Origin: Agrocybe praecox | Lineage: Eukaryota > Basidiomycota > Agaricomycetes > Agaricales > Agrocybaceae | DNA: 64,000 nucleotides | Direction: 5' to 3' | NCBI GenBank assembly: GCA_964017145.1 | Contig: OZ024845.1 | Location: 1,674,001-1,738,000, forward strand | In this document: positions 32,363-43,196 of the stretch, piece by piece | Numbering within the stretch: position 1 is the stretch's first letter | How the letters are laid out: the number at the start of each line of letters is the position of its first letter | The notes under the pieces: model-generated | Database searches by the model: none | The model's input: only the letters and a program-made list of their open reading frames with translations | What the model was told of the DNA's origin: nothing | Position numbers and translations under genes: made by a program

Positions 32363-34198
32363 ATGGCGGACGCTGGTGAGAATGAATACTTTTTCGTCAC
32401 TATTTTTCCCACTTGTTTATCTTTTTATTCTGGATAGGCTTCTTCAAAGGCACTTCAGCCGACCAGGACAGACGGTTTTCTGACAAGGAGCTCAAGCTTC
32501 TTAAGTCTATGAAATTCCCCCCAGAGTTTGATAAGAAGGTACATATATACCATTTTATACTTCTGTCTCAAGGCTTATGATAGGTTTAGGTCGATATGCG
32601 TAAAGTCAACCTAGCTGTCATCAGACCATGGATAGCGAAGAAGATCATCGAGCTTATCGGCTTCGAGGACGAAGTAGTAGTTGAATACGCTATGGGACTG
32701 TTGGAAGATGACCAAAATCCCGTATGTTATCAGCCCTTGCTTGTACTCCTGTCTGAATTAACATATATACATCCTTCTCCAGTACCCAGACCCCAAGAAA
32801 ATGCAAATTAACTTGACAGGTTTCCTTACAAAAGACACAGCTAAATTTATGGATGCTTTGTGGAAGCTCCTTCTCGAGGCCCAGCAAGAAGTGACAGGGG
32901 TTCCCAGGACATTTGTTGAGGAAAAGAAGGAGGAGATGCGAAAGGCCCGTGAAGGCGACGGTCGAGCAATTGATGAGCGTGACCGCCGTGCTCGCTTAGA
33001 CGAAATTAGAGACTCGGAGCGAGGCGCTGGTAGAGGCGGGTATGGGGGAAGAGGAGGAGGGGATAGAGGACGCGGTCGAGGACGCGGCAGAGGGCGCGGT
33101 GGTTATGATGACAGCCGTGGTGGGGATAGACCCCGAGATTCAGGATGGGGAAATAGAGGTGGTGGTCCCAGCGGGGGTCCTTCAGGCGGTGTAAGTTTAA
33201 TTAATTATTACAAAATCACTGTCTAATCAAAGGCACAGGGCCCTCGTCGTCGTTTCCCTTCCCGTTCTCCGCGTCGGCAGTCCAGGTCAATTACACCTAG
33301 AGGCTCTCGGTCACCCCCACCTCGAAGACAAAGGTCACCCCCACGACGTCGATCTCCCTCTCGTGACGCTAGCTCTCGTTCTCGCTCACCATCTCGGTCA
33401 AGATCCCCTCCTAATAAAGGAAGAGGTGGTAATCGTCGACCTTCGCTTCCACGAAGATCACCTTCCCGTTCTCGCTCAGTCTCTCCTCCCCCTCCTCCTC
33501 CACCCAAACGTAGGCAAAGATCTCCTTCCCCCACACCCCCACCTCGCGACCGTCAGAGAGATCGTGGCGACCGCCGCTTCAAAGACAGGGGCAGCCGAAG
33601 CCCCCCTCCTCGTCGACGCCGTGTATCGCCGGGATCTCGTAGTCGCTCTCGCTCACGATCTCCACCACGTAAATATTCCAAGAGAAGTGGCAGCTCTGCA
33701 GGACGGAGGAGAAGTATGAGCCCTCCTCGTCGTCGCGGGAGGAGTCCTTCAATGGATTCAAGGTCGCCATCTCCCCGACGACGCAGGAGTCCAAGTAATT
33801 CCAGAAAACCTTCAGGAAAGTATGGGAAACGTTCTCCGTCTCGTGGTGGGAGGTCTTCATCTCACTCACGCTCGAGGTCCCGTTCTCCGCGCCGCAATGC
33901 CAATTATGATAGCGACGACCGCATGGATGTCGATAAGTCCAAGGCTGGCGGCAGCAAAACCGAAAGTACTGGCGAATTGAAAATCAAAGGTCAAGCAGAA
34001 GTAGAGCGCAAGAAAAGTAAATGGGATGAGGGTAAGGACGATGTGCGGTTGTGTCAACTTGCACAGTTGAATTGTGACTTACGTGTGTTTCTTCCCTTTC
34101 AGATTGATACTAAGAAAGAACTCGAGAAACGGGAGAGCGAACTCAAAGAAAAGGCTCTTAGAAACAAAGTCATTCGCTCGCGACAAAAAGCCAACTGA
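32363..34198 (+). CDS. SRRM1: SRRM1-like splicing factor (PWI domain plus RS tail)
   Basis: Exons 32363-32375, 32438-32538, 32590-32721, 32783-33190, 33239-34042 and 34103-34198 give 517 residues. The N-terminal part (about 25-120) is a PWI nucleic-acid-binding domain: KLLKSMKFPPEFDKK, then VNLAVIRPWIAKKI with the RPWI motif near 50-53, and INLTGFLTKDTAKFMDALW. A Gly/Arg-rich RGG-like stretch (about 165-210) and a long Arg/Ser-rich tail with many RSPSPRRRR-type repeats follow, then a charged helical end (KKELEKRESELKEKALRNK). Such proteins act in the nucleus as splicing coactivators bridging SR proteins and snRNPs. The acceptor of exon 5 could also be 33233 (two residues longer). The last intron is 60 bp without a stop, so its retention would insert 20 hydrophobic residues. 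Confidence 0.85.
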
Positions 34199-34753
34199 AG
34201 ATAAGCGGTTGGAAGTCTTTTTCCAATATGAGGTCGTCTGTGTCCGCCATGACAGAAGCTTGATTGATCGATACAGATAATTTCGTATGCTCTCTCATAT
34301 TCTCGAGACTCGCTTTTCTTTTCTCTGAAAACAGAAAACACGTACTCAGTAAAATTTTCTCTATTATCTAGACCCTCCTTATCGGTCCTTGTCCTTCCAC
34401 GTTCTCAGGATTCACGAAAACGCTCAAAATGGTCGTATGTTTTATATGCTACACTCTGTTCAAATCATGTCTAAAAATCATGTCTCGGTGTAATTTCAAA
34501 ATACAGCTTTATCGCAAATGCTTCACTTGCCCCATTTCTTGGTGTGAATGGACACATTTCAGTGACATCGTAGGTGGTTAGGTTCCTGTGGCCATGACTT
34601 GGTATTTTTAATACATTACCAAACATCATTGCTTAGTCAGCCAATGCAAGCACGGTAATCTTTTCAGATTGTCTTAGTAGAGTCGCTTAGGGGAAGTCTG
34701 ACTTGCATGCACGATCTCCAACGTCCTCCTCTTCTTGTCGGCGTGTTATACAG
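34199..34753. other. Spacer between SRRM1-like gene and membrane-protein gene
   Basis: About 550 bp holding the 3' region of the upstream gene and the promoter of the next. A possible mini-gene (ATGGTC plus splice donor at 34429) is too short to support. Confidence 0.4.
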
Positions 34754-35881
34754 ATGTCTTCCTCGCTCTTTATACCTTCTATTACCGCTACTGACACTTT
34801 TGGGCAAGCTCTGGAGACATTTACTGTTCCACCCGCCAACGGCGGTGGTGGAGGTGGAGGCGGCCTTGCGAACCGTGGAGCCAATTATTTCTTTGGCTTT
34901 CTCATTACCTTTGTCGTCCTCTTGCTCGTATTTGTAGGATGTGGAATCGGCTCGCGACGGAGATATATGGCCCGTAGAGAAGCAATGTTTGTGGACAACA
35001 TGGAGCCGTGGGCTGTTCCAGGCGGTATGGGAGGTGTTGGAGGTATCCATAGCTCGGCAAATGTGGAATACAAACCGCCAATCATCTACGAACCGTCGTA
35101 TGAGTTCCTCTCATCTGGCGATAATAAGTGGAGTGACTTCAGGGTGCGTTCACATTTGGTATTCGCAACATGCGCGACGGGATGTAGATTAACGAACGGC
35201 ATTTCTCCTCATTTCATTTTCTAGCCACTCGCTGCTGTTGTCATCATGGGTGCTCCTCCAGATGCATCTTCAAGTGGACTTTCTGGCACAGAGAATCAAC
35301 AAAATAACGCCGAAGTAGGCGCGAGCGACTTCGGTCTTCGTTTATCGGGAGAATCCCCTCACGCCCAAAGGTTATCACAGTCCCAAGTTCCAGCGGTAAA
35401 CTCTGCAGATCATATGCTTAACCATGAAACTCGCCTTCCTGGCGCACACAATCCACACCGACCCTTGTTGTTATCGGTGGTATCCCCCCTTGGCGGTCTA
35501 CAACCGCACTCTGATAAACCTAACACCAGTGTCAATAGACCGCTCTTTACAGGCAACGATGTACCTGAGGCGTTGCAGGTCTCCATCGTGATTGTCATGC
35601 CCTCACCTACTCTACATACGTCTCGACCTCGTGTCCACGTAAACAAAGCCTCCAGTCCCAGAACTGACGAAAAACAGAGTGTTGAGATGATTGAGATAAA
35701 AGAGGAACCACCTGTTCATCTCGAAATGCGAGGGGATGCTCTGCACGTCGAAAGCAGTGAAGCACCTCCTCAAAATGAACCCCTGCCCGAGTACCAAATT
35801 GGAGTCACGACGATCCCTTGGTACCTTGAAATGGGTTCGAACCCTCCTCATGCTCTAGGATCACCACGGCCGCCACCCTAG
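34754..35881 (+). CDS. Single-pass membrane protein with Gly-rich ectodomain, paralogue 1
   Basis: Exons 34754-35143 and 35225-35881 give 348 residues. The N-terminus is short and has a run of eight glycines, then one transmembrane segment (FFGFLITFVVLLLVFVGCG, about 46-64) and a basic stop-transfer RRRYMARR. The long cytosolic part has WSDFRPLAAVV, a conserved hydrophobic motif VSIVIVMPSP and EYQIGVTTIPW near the end. The gene at 57398-58249 has the same order of elements and the same intron position. There is no signal peptide beyond the anchor. I do not recognise a named family; the function is unknown. Confidence 0.7.
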
Positions 35882-36431
35882 GAGCCCATCAGTGACATTC
35901 TCGTGTTCTTATTCTTACTGGAAAGTTGGGTTCAAGTTTTTCACACTCGCACAATTTGTTATTAAAGTAGCATTGTCCATTACTGTAGTCCCAGTCTTTT
36001 CCCCTTTTTTCTTGGAATCCCCCCTGTACAAAATATTACCTTTTCTCGTGGGTCGTCGTCATGCAATATTTTCATTCCCAAAAGTTACGTAGTCGTTCTC
36101 GTGAAAGTAATATAATTCCTCGTTGTAATTTATGTACATTATCCATATATTGTACCCTATTATGTATTATTACATCCATCTCTATGGCCACATTTTTGCG
36201 TCAAAAAAGAAACAATATGGCTGCCTCAACCAGCACACCGTCACCCAATTTAACCATCACCAGGCTAGTATCCATTTAAATTACAAACTCAGTGCAACAC
36301 CTGGGTGGAACGAGCCGCAGCAGCAAAAGCAAAGAAACGAGGGCTTCAAATTTTGTATTGTTTTCAGGACAATGAGGCAGAGAAGCATGTTGAACCCAAA
36401 TTATAGAATATCTATCCAATGAAAGTCGTGT
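35882..36431. other. Convergent spacer
   Basis: About 550 bp between two genes that end toward each other. It contains AT-rich 3' UTR-like sequence and no supported gene. Confidence 0.4.
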
Positions 36432-37850
36432 TTATCTACCCGCCATCCCAACAACACCTGTGGTATCCCTGATCTTGGCGATCTCGTGGGGAGTGAGGGA
36501 TCCCTTGGAGGCACACAAGAAGTCCTCGAAAGCGGTATGAACATCTGTCTCATTGGTAAATTCGTTTCTTTTAATTTTGTCAGTGTGGGTGCTTCCAAAT
36601 GAACGTCATAACTTACTGCAGGAAGGCATACAGCCTCATCCAGAAATCAGGATTCTTGACGGTCTCGGCGTAGGTTGACAGTCCTAATTCTGCAAGCTGG
36701 GACACGGGGCTCCTTGTGGCATCCACATCGAGCGTGAGCAAGATGTCCTTCTCCGTTGTTCCAGGAGTATCTACAGAGGGAGAAGGCGAGAGGACGACAC
36801 TGGGAATGCGCTGATGTTTGTTGGATTTCTTTGCGGGCGTGGAGGGATTAGGGTCGAGAGATGCAAATGAGAACCCGCCGGAAGGCTTAGATGATGAATC
36901 AGACATTGCTTGAGCTGCGGGTGGTGATGTTTGCGTGATTGATGTGGGAGCTTGTTGTGGATTCCACTCGAATCCGGGCTTGACTACAAGATTGACAGTG
37001 TCTCCGCCTTTGATGTTGTATTCTTTTAATAGCTTTGCGTCTGCGAGAGCTTTGCCTTTGAGTAAGAGTCTCTGGGCGTCTGCAGGTGGAGGGAAGAGAC
37101 CAGGTGTAGAAGTCGATGCAGCGAGCTGGGATTTAATCGAAGAAACTGTATCCGTGGGCTGAACGTCAAGGGTGAATGACGCAGGAGGTTTCGAAGACTT
37201 GAAAGTAATAGAAATAGATGCTAAAAGGAAGGAAGGAAGCCAGATGAGCTTATGTATTACAGGCAGTGGTTTTTATACATAATTTCAGAGGGCGAAAAAA
37301 CTATCAGGGCATTCGGCGACAGACCTGACCTTAGCCTCGCGCTGAGAATGTAAGCGTGCAGCCTTCGGCTGGAGTGCGATCCTGAAGGAAATTCTGCCCA
37401 GAATGGCAATGCAAATGGAAATGCACTCACCAGAGGTTGATGCAGATGGCTCAACACGGGGCTTACGCGCGGCTGGTGGTGGAACAGGGACCTATAAGTA
37501 GGTGGTGTATAGCAAGGTTAGTAAGATGAGATAAAAAAGGATAAGGGATTTAGAATATTTAAAGAGAAGATCAGACTGGATGAGGCGATGCATGCACAAA
37601 TCCCCTTAAGAATGGATGCATATAGACAGCATCCAAAGCTGTCCCAAGCCCAATTTTCTCATATGTCTGATCTTTTGGAGCAGCAAAGTAGAAACTTATG
37701 ATCTGAGAACAGGAGACTCACAGGAAGAACAGGAACTCGCCTCAATGAATGCTCAGGAGACTGCTGGTAGTCGTCCGCGTAAGATATGGGCTGTGTGGCG
37801 ATTGTATTGAGAAAAGTTCTAGCAAAGACACGTTCCGCTTGCTCGGCCAT
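36432..37850 (-). CDS. GET5: GET5/UBL4A-like ubiquitin-like protein
   Basis: Minus-strand exons 37722-37850, 37431-37491, 36617-37220 and 36432-36567 give 309 residues. The N-terminus (AERVFARTFLNTIATQPISY, then SLRRVPVLP) resembles the Get4-binding segment of Get5. A ubiquitin-like domain follows (about 66-140) with the hallmark QRLLLKGKALADAKLLKEYN and NLVVKPG, very close to UBL4A/Get5. The rest is a low-complexity linker and a helical C-terminus. In the cytosol Get5 helps pass tail-anchored proteins from Sgt2 to Get3. The protein is longer than yeast Get5 because of the C-terminal extension ending in VVGMAGR. An ATG 48 bp upstream (37898) is a possible alternative start. It is transcribed divergently from the NDUFS5 gene. 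Confidence 0.75.
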
Positions 37851-38080
37851 TTCCAGTTTATATGTTGTCAAGGCTGTGTATGTTGAGATTGTTTCCAAGG
37901 TTTACTTATCGATGTCGTAGATGGTCGAATCCAAGTGCGACAATCCCTATGACATACCCCGGGTTGCCGGCCCGTTCACCATCAAAGTTTGCTTACTCTA
38001 TCAGGCTCACAGCCACAAGTCAGTAGACTGACACGCTCCGGATTCAACCTCGTCTCAATTCTTGGAAAACACTTTAAATC
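37851..38080. promoter_or_regulatory. Divergent promoter between GET5-like and NDUFS5 genes
   Basis: Only 230 bp separate the two start codons, so one compact bidirectional region must drive both genes. I see no TATA box in either direction. Confidence 0.55.
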
Positions 38081-38690
38081 ATGGCGGTATGTTATCATTC
38101 TGTATTCTTCAATTTATCTGAGATACTGATGGCTTGCTCTAGTCAGGATTTGGCTGGACAGGAGGTGTGCTGGCTACTACTGGAACTCGCTTGCAATACG
38201 CCTGACATGTAATTTTGCAGGCCGTTCGAAGTGCTTCACGTATTGGCAGGAATTCCAGAAAGTGTGTATTTTACTTGGACATATATGTTTACCTTGTGGT
38301 TGAACTGATTTCTCGTTAGTGCTACATCCAAACTGACAACCGTTCCGACTGCGTTGCTCAAAGCGGCGATTACCTAGAATGCCTTCATCACCAGAAAGAG
38401 GTCCATATTCTTTGATATGTCGTATTGGCGAAGTTTACTGACTACTGTTCTCGTTTCCCGTTTTCTATATTCCCGTCGTTCGCCGCCTTATCTTCACACC
38501 ATTAAATGAACCCATTATCTTGATTTCTTGCTGGCGGACTATGGCACTTGTATTATTCGCGTCTACCTTTCGACTTCAACAGAAGAAACGCAACGAAACA
38601 ATCATCAAAGAATACGAGCGTCAACAAGCTCAGGCTGCCAAACACGATTCCCATCACAAGGCTCCGGCTGGCGCAGCAACGTCTTCATAG
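38081..38690 (+). CDS. NDUFS5: Complex I 15 kDa subunit (NDUFS5-like)
   Basis: Five exons, 38081-38086, 38143-38164, 38221-38261, 38320-38400 and 38583-38690, give 85 residues. The product starts MASGFGWTGGRSKCFTYWQE and has a twin CX9C motif (C-FTYWQEFQK-C and C-VAQSGDYLE-C), the signature of the NDUFS5 subunit imported into the mitochondrial intermembrane space by Mia40 and fitted to the membrane arm of NADH dehydrogenase. The C-terminus is charged (KKRNETIIKEYERQQAQ). The first exon codes only Met-Ala, and exon 2 only seven whole codons. The last intron is 182 bp, far longer than its neighbours. Confidence 0.88.
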
Positions 38691-39446
38691 AGATAAAATG
38701 GAGAGGGTCCCAATAACTCACACCTGTATTCGTCTTTCTTTTCATATTATCATCCGATTCGTTTGAACCTCGCATTTCTTCTACCAAGCTCTCATCTGAA
38801 ACTCCCCGCACTTGATGTACAAGCTCTGGTGAGGAAGCATAGAATCCATGTCCTGCCCAGGTTCACTTCGGGTTTGTTTTTCCTTAGACGAAAATATATT
38901 TGATGAGCCAAACTCTAGCGCTCCTGTGAACAAGCTCCGCAGTTCAGGATAACTACGATTTAAGCCGTTTTTCGACGATCTATGACGCTTTACGCGAGTC
39001 GGTGAACTAACTGGCCATATTTGTTTACCGCCTAGGCATACGCTGACAGGAGTTGCCGGTGTATGCACGATACTCATGTTATACGGCACTCATTCCTTTC
39101 TCGGGTATATCTTTACATTTAAATTCATTGGTGTTCTCAACATCAGGACTTGCAATAGCCTTGATCTCAGTGTACGACTCAGTCCCAACATGTTCTGAGT
39201 CTGAACATACTCGCGACACATGTTATAAAAATTGGAAACCTATTTTCTGCTTAACTCCCACTTACTACCTATATATAGCAGATAATTCACTACATCGGCC
39301 CCGAGAAAATTGGAATAACTTCGCCCAAGAGATATAAAGGCTACCAAACAACAGTCTTCTATACCAGGCTGCCAGACTCCATGACTTGGTAACGTCCCTC
39401 CCTGAATCATTAGTCCCTTTTCTACGTTACTGGCACTATTTCAGAT
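38691..39446. other. Spacer before F-box gene
   Basis: About 750 bp, with the 3' region of NDUFS5 and the promoter region of the F-box gene. Several short frames occur on both strands, none supported. Confidence 0.4.
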
Positions 39447-41099
39447 ATGCAGAACCACATGTTTGTCCTCGGACAAATGACAGACACTCCTATTACCCGA
39501 CTCCATGAAGATATTCTATGGAGTATATTCCTGGAAAATACGGAAACATACAACGAGAAGCGGCTTATCACTGCGCGCCGTAGCTCTCAAGTATGCCAAC
39601 AATGGCGCACCATCATGCTCAAATCTTCTTCTATATGGGGGAGGGCTATAGATCTCAATGATCTGCGCAAAACAACATACGATTGGTTTCAAGAGGTTAT
39701 TTCCAGGGCTGGAAACTCTTCACTCTGGATAATAGGCCCTATTGGTGAACCCCCGCCGGACTTCCTCTTATCTTTCATCGACAAAAAATGGGATCGTATC
39801 CAAAGGTTGAATATAACAGGTGTATGTGTCAATGAAGATGATCGAGCACAATATTGGACCACCTTATTCAAGAAACCTGCACCGATCCTCGAGGAATTTG
39901 TTTTTCATTATTCAGTGGGTCGAAGTGGGGGGAAATGGATTTTACCTTCCCCACCATTCGCAGCTACTGCCCCAGCCCTGAAGAAACTCGAATTTTATAG
40001 GACCGCCTGGTCGACGTTCAAGTTCAACATAGATATGCCTGCATCATGGGTATCGAAACTTCGGTCTTTTACACTCTATCAAGACTGCAACATTACTCGG
40101 CTGCTAGAGATACTAGCAATGACCCCTTTACTCGAAGATTTGGGGTTACACGGATCATTCGCATCTATAGAGCTCCAGGAGAGCAATATTTCCCTGGTTG
40201 ACCTCCCCAAATTGACTTCCATTCGCCTCGGGCCCCCGTCATGGAGTCTGCCGGATGTGGTGGTATTTCTGGAGCGAATCTCTCCTGCCCTTGGGTGCCT
40301 ACTTTCAATGTCGAAGCCGCACGTACACGACGCGCTCATTGACCTACAATATATAAAACGAGCGCAGGTCTTGTTGGGGCAATACGTCCAGAATTACTTT
40401 AAACTTCACCATCCCAGTTTCATTACCCTTTCCTGTGATGATCACTTCCTGGAAGTAGTAGGAGGAAATTGCATCTCTCAGTCCAGTTCTATTCGCACAG
40501 GCCTGTCGATTTGGACATGCTCCAACGAACACAACTATTCTCTTATCTATATGTTGTTCACAACTCCTTTCCTTTCCAATGTCGTCGAACTCGACCTACG
40601 CAAATGGCGAACTAACCTTCCGTTCCCTATTTCGGCTTTCGACTCGGTGACAACATTTTGGATTGAATATGAGAGTCTCGTGTCTCTTCTATACCATGTG
40701 GACCAAGGGCGGGATTCAAGGCTTTTGCAGCTCGACGTTCTGAAAATTGGACACCAGTCGCTACGCGTGAACAGTAAATACAGAGAGCCTCTTGATCGAT
40801 TCCTCCGACATCAGTGGGCCACTAACCGACCGATCTCCATACTTGATCTCTCTCCATCACGTGGGGATATTATATGCGATTTAGATAACCTTGAGGACTT
40901 GACTGGCCTACTGGTGATCTGGTCGCTTTCTCCGCGGAGGTCAAGAGTGACCAAGAAATATGTCTGCGGCAATGGTCATCCAGACATTCTCCGTTTTGAG
41001 AAGAACTATCCGGACAATAAGTCAATTCCACATATATCTTTCTTCGCGCACCCCTCTCCTTACACTGCAGTCCGGCAAGGGTGGTCAGGCCATATCTAA
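39447..41099 (+). CDS. F-box protein, 550 residues, single exon
   Basis: An F-box lies at about 14-68 (ITRLHEDILWSIFLENTET, SQVCQQWRTIMLKSSSIWG), followed by leucine-rich sequence (KLRSFTLYQDCNITRLLEIL, LEDLGLHGS). It would serve as a Skp1-binding adaptor in an SCF ubiquitin ligase. It is a paralogue of the gene at 27324-29066, collinear over the whole length and ending with YVCGNGHPDILRFEKNYPDN and WSGHI. It is intronless like its paralogue. The region between the F-box and the C-terminal motif has diverged most. The target is unknown. Confidence 0.82.
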   Translation: MQNHMFVLGQMTDTPITRLHEDILWSIFLENTETYNEKRLITARRSSQVCQQWRTIMLKSSSIWGRAIDLNDLRKTTYDWFQEVISRAGNSSLWIIGPIGEPPPDFLLSFIDKKWDRIQRLNITGVCVNEDDRAQYWTTLFKKPAPILEEFVFHYSVGRSGGKWILPSPPFAATAPALKKLEFYRTAWSTFKFNIDMPASWVSKLRSFTLYQDCNITRLLEILAMTPLLEDLGLHGSFASIELQESNISLVDLPKLTSIRLGPPSWSLPDVVVFLERISPALGCLLSMSKPHVHDALIDLQYIKRAQVLLGQYVQNYFKLHHPSFITLSCDDHFLEVVGGNCISQSSSIRTGLSIWTCSNEHNYSLIYMLFTTPFLSNVVELDLRKWRTNLPFPISAFDSVTTFWIEYESLVSLLYHVDQGRDSRLLQLDVLKIGHQSLRVNSKYREPLDRFLRHQWATNRPISILDLSPSRGDIICDLDNLEDLTGLLVIWSLSPRRSRVTKKYVCGNGHPDILRFEKNYPDNKSIPHISFFAHPSPYTAVRQGWSGHI

Positions 41100-41298
41100 A
41101 CGTATCTTCGTATGTTTTTGTTGTTGTTGTTTTGAGCCCGATTCAATAACGTATATAGCTATGGAGTACATTGCCGACAAGTCAAGTGATAGTCCATACA
41201 TCGTGGTTGGAAGTAACGGTGCTTGTTTTGTTACCCCGCAATCGTGTCATTACAGGCCAGTTGCAATTGTCGGGATTGGATTGAAAGGTGGCGTAAGA

Positions 41299-42771
41299 TC
41301 AATACGTCGCACCAGGATCCCTCTTCGTCTCCTCTGTCAATTTATGGAACTGCATTGACATCGCAAAAAGGTCTGTAGCACGGCGATTACTACCTGCGGT
41401 GTATGTTATTTCTGCACCAGCTTCTCGGAGTTCTATCAACTGGAGAAGAACATCCTTTGGGATGGCGTTCAAAATCATATTGCTTCTAGGATTGTCATTT
41501 TCATTGGCGACTTTAAGGGTCTTCAACGGACGTCTACGAGGGCTGGAAAAATCTGCGGGATGCCCAAATATTTCTGGAATAAGGGACCATGGAAAACGAG
41601 CCTCGTAAGAAAAGGTGCATTCCAGAGATTGAAGGTGAGGCAACAAAGGCGCTGTATTGTTGTTGAAGACATCCGGACCCGAGTATTGTGCAAGTTCATA
41701 GAGAATAGATGAGCTTTCCTGTTCATGGTCTTCTCCAACAACGAATGGGCATAACCGAAGACGAGTGACGGAAGGGGTAGATTGAAGTAGGAAGGTGAGT
41801 TCATGATAAAAAAGAATGACTTCCTTTATGGACAATTCTACCAAGGGACATGACGATCGTGAAATGAAATCGACGAACGACCATCCCAAAGAAGTTTTGG
41901 ATGCCCTGTATTCGAGATGGGTTAATTTCGGCATAGTTATCCCTGAGAAAAAATATGAATCATCATCGACAGTATCTCCTGCTTCGTACGTGAGCCGGCG
42001 AAGATTTTCGTGGACGAAAACGGAGGGCTGGTTGTCCGGAGGTCCAAGTTCTTGGACTTCTGAAAATTTGCACGATTCAAGGTTTGGTGAACAGCGCAAA
42101 ACATGATAACAATCCTCCGGCAGGATACAATCAACTTCTATCGTTGTAACGCACTGCCAAACGACGTTGACTGTGTACAGTACGAATCCTGATAAAAACA
42201 AAATTTGTGGTTCAGGCCTCGCATCCTCGCTCCACAGAAGAAGGCCTTCCACATCATCAGGGGATGGTTCATCAGTGACATGAAGTCCCATCGTCTGGAC
42301 GTTTGGAACAGCCTCGGTCATTTCAAAAAGTGCCTTCATGAGTGCTAAGGGCATGTGGATGTCCACAAGGCGCCATCGATGTGCAGTTTTTGCAAGTGTT
42401 GCAAGCAGATCGCTGCAATCTTCGAAGGTCTCCTCGATGTCACTTGCAGGGGATACTTTTATCTCCAGGGGTAGGTCCTTGGATCGTGAAAGCCACTGTT
42501 CGATTAAGGCAACACGATTTGGCCCTTTGGAGAGATGGAGAGAGATAAAAAGGGTTGTCCATAAAAACGGAGTTGACCAGGCAATTTGGCGCCACCTCCT
42601 GCAGACCGCTCCTAATTTTAAAGGGAGAGAAACCGAGAGGAACTGAGCCCACCATTTCACCTCGAGAGAAGATGCATCTCCCAAGAGATTTGGTACGCTA
42701 AGTTGGAATATGGAAACCAGGATTTCTGTAGGCAGACTCGCGGTGACACCGTCTACTACCAGTCCGCTCAT
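41299..42771 (-). CDS. F-box protein, 490 residues, single exon
   Basis: The N-terminal F-box reads SLPTEILVSIFQLSVP, then LKLGAVCRRWRQIAWSTPFLW (about 13-70). A leucine-rich body follows, with WLSRSKDLPLEIKV, LLLWSEDARPEP and the segment HENLRRLTYEAGDTVDDD. This is the common mushroom F-box layout that presents a substrate to SCF. It is a paralogue of 46896-48347 (shared LKLGAVC.RWR.IAWSTPFLW, VHKNLRRLTY/VHENLRRLTY, RRPLKTLKVANE/RRPLKVLKVVNE). It differs from the F-box pair at 27324 and 39447. It is divergent from ERG3, with 425 bp between start codons. Confidence 0.82.
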   Translation of the reverse strand: MSGLVVDGVTASLPTEILVSIFQLSVPNLLGDASSLEVKWWAQFLSVSLPLKLGAVCRRWRQIAWSTPFLWTTLFISLHLSKGPNRVALIEQWLSRSKDLPLEIKVSPASDIEETFEDCSDLLATLAKTAHRWRLVDIHMPLALMKALFEMTEAVPNVQTMGLHVTDEPSPDDVEGLLLWSEDARPEPQILFLSGFVLYTVNVVWQCVTTIEVDCILPEDCYHVLRCSPNLESCKFSEVQELGPPDNQPSVFVHENLRRLTYEAGDTVDDDSYFFSGITMPKLTHLEYRASKTSLGWSFVDFISRSSCPLVELSIKEVILFYHELTFLLQSTPSVTRLRLCPFVVGEDHEQESSSILYELAQYSGPDVFNNNTAPLLPHLQSLECTFSYEARFPWSLIPEIFGHPADFSSPRRRPLKTLKVANENDNPRSNMILNAIPKDVLLQLIELREAGAEITYTAGSNRRATDLFAMSMQFHKLTEETKRDPGATY

Positions 42772-43196
42772 TGTGTATGTTCCTTGAATCTCAAAGAGTA
42801 GATATCAGATGGCATATCATGTATGAGACTGAGACATACTTGATGCAAAGTTGTGTCTCGTCAATATTCGAGATATTGTTTCGATTAGTTCAAGAACTTT
42901 CGAGTACTTGGCACCAGCAAACTTTAACCCGTCGCCCGCGGCCCGACCGGTTACCCTTAATGTCCAATTAATTGCACGTGGCCCACCTACGAGTACGACG
43001 CGTCTCGACTACAGATATAATCTCACGTCCTTTTAAAAATGACGCCGAGCTTCATCCCCTTTTAACTTCCGGCCATCAATATCTTACACAGGTTTGTTTT
43101 TGACAGAGTCAAAAAGTGGTCTGATTATTGGTGTGTTTTTCTGAAATTTATAATCATATATAAATCGCAGAAAGAAATGTTTAGCTACATATTTTT
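42772..43196. promoter_or_regulatory. Divergent promoter region between F-box gene and ERG3
   Basis: This 425-bp region drives the minus-strand F-box gene and the plus-strand ERG3 gene. A palindromic E-box CACGTG is at 42975-42980, a site type bound by bHLH regulators; whether it regulates the sterol gene is not shown by the sequence. Confidence 0.4.

Noticed and set aside
34429..34590. A possible mini-gene: ATGGTC, donor GTATGT, acceptor at 34505, then a short Cys-rich peptide
   Set aside because: The spliced frame would code only about 27 residues and matches nothing I recognise; the likeness to the tiny first exon of NDUFS5 is probably coincidence.
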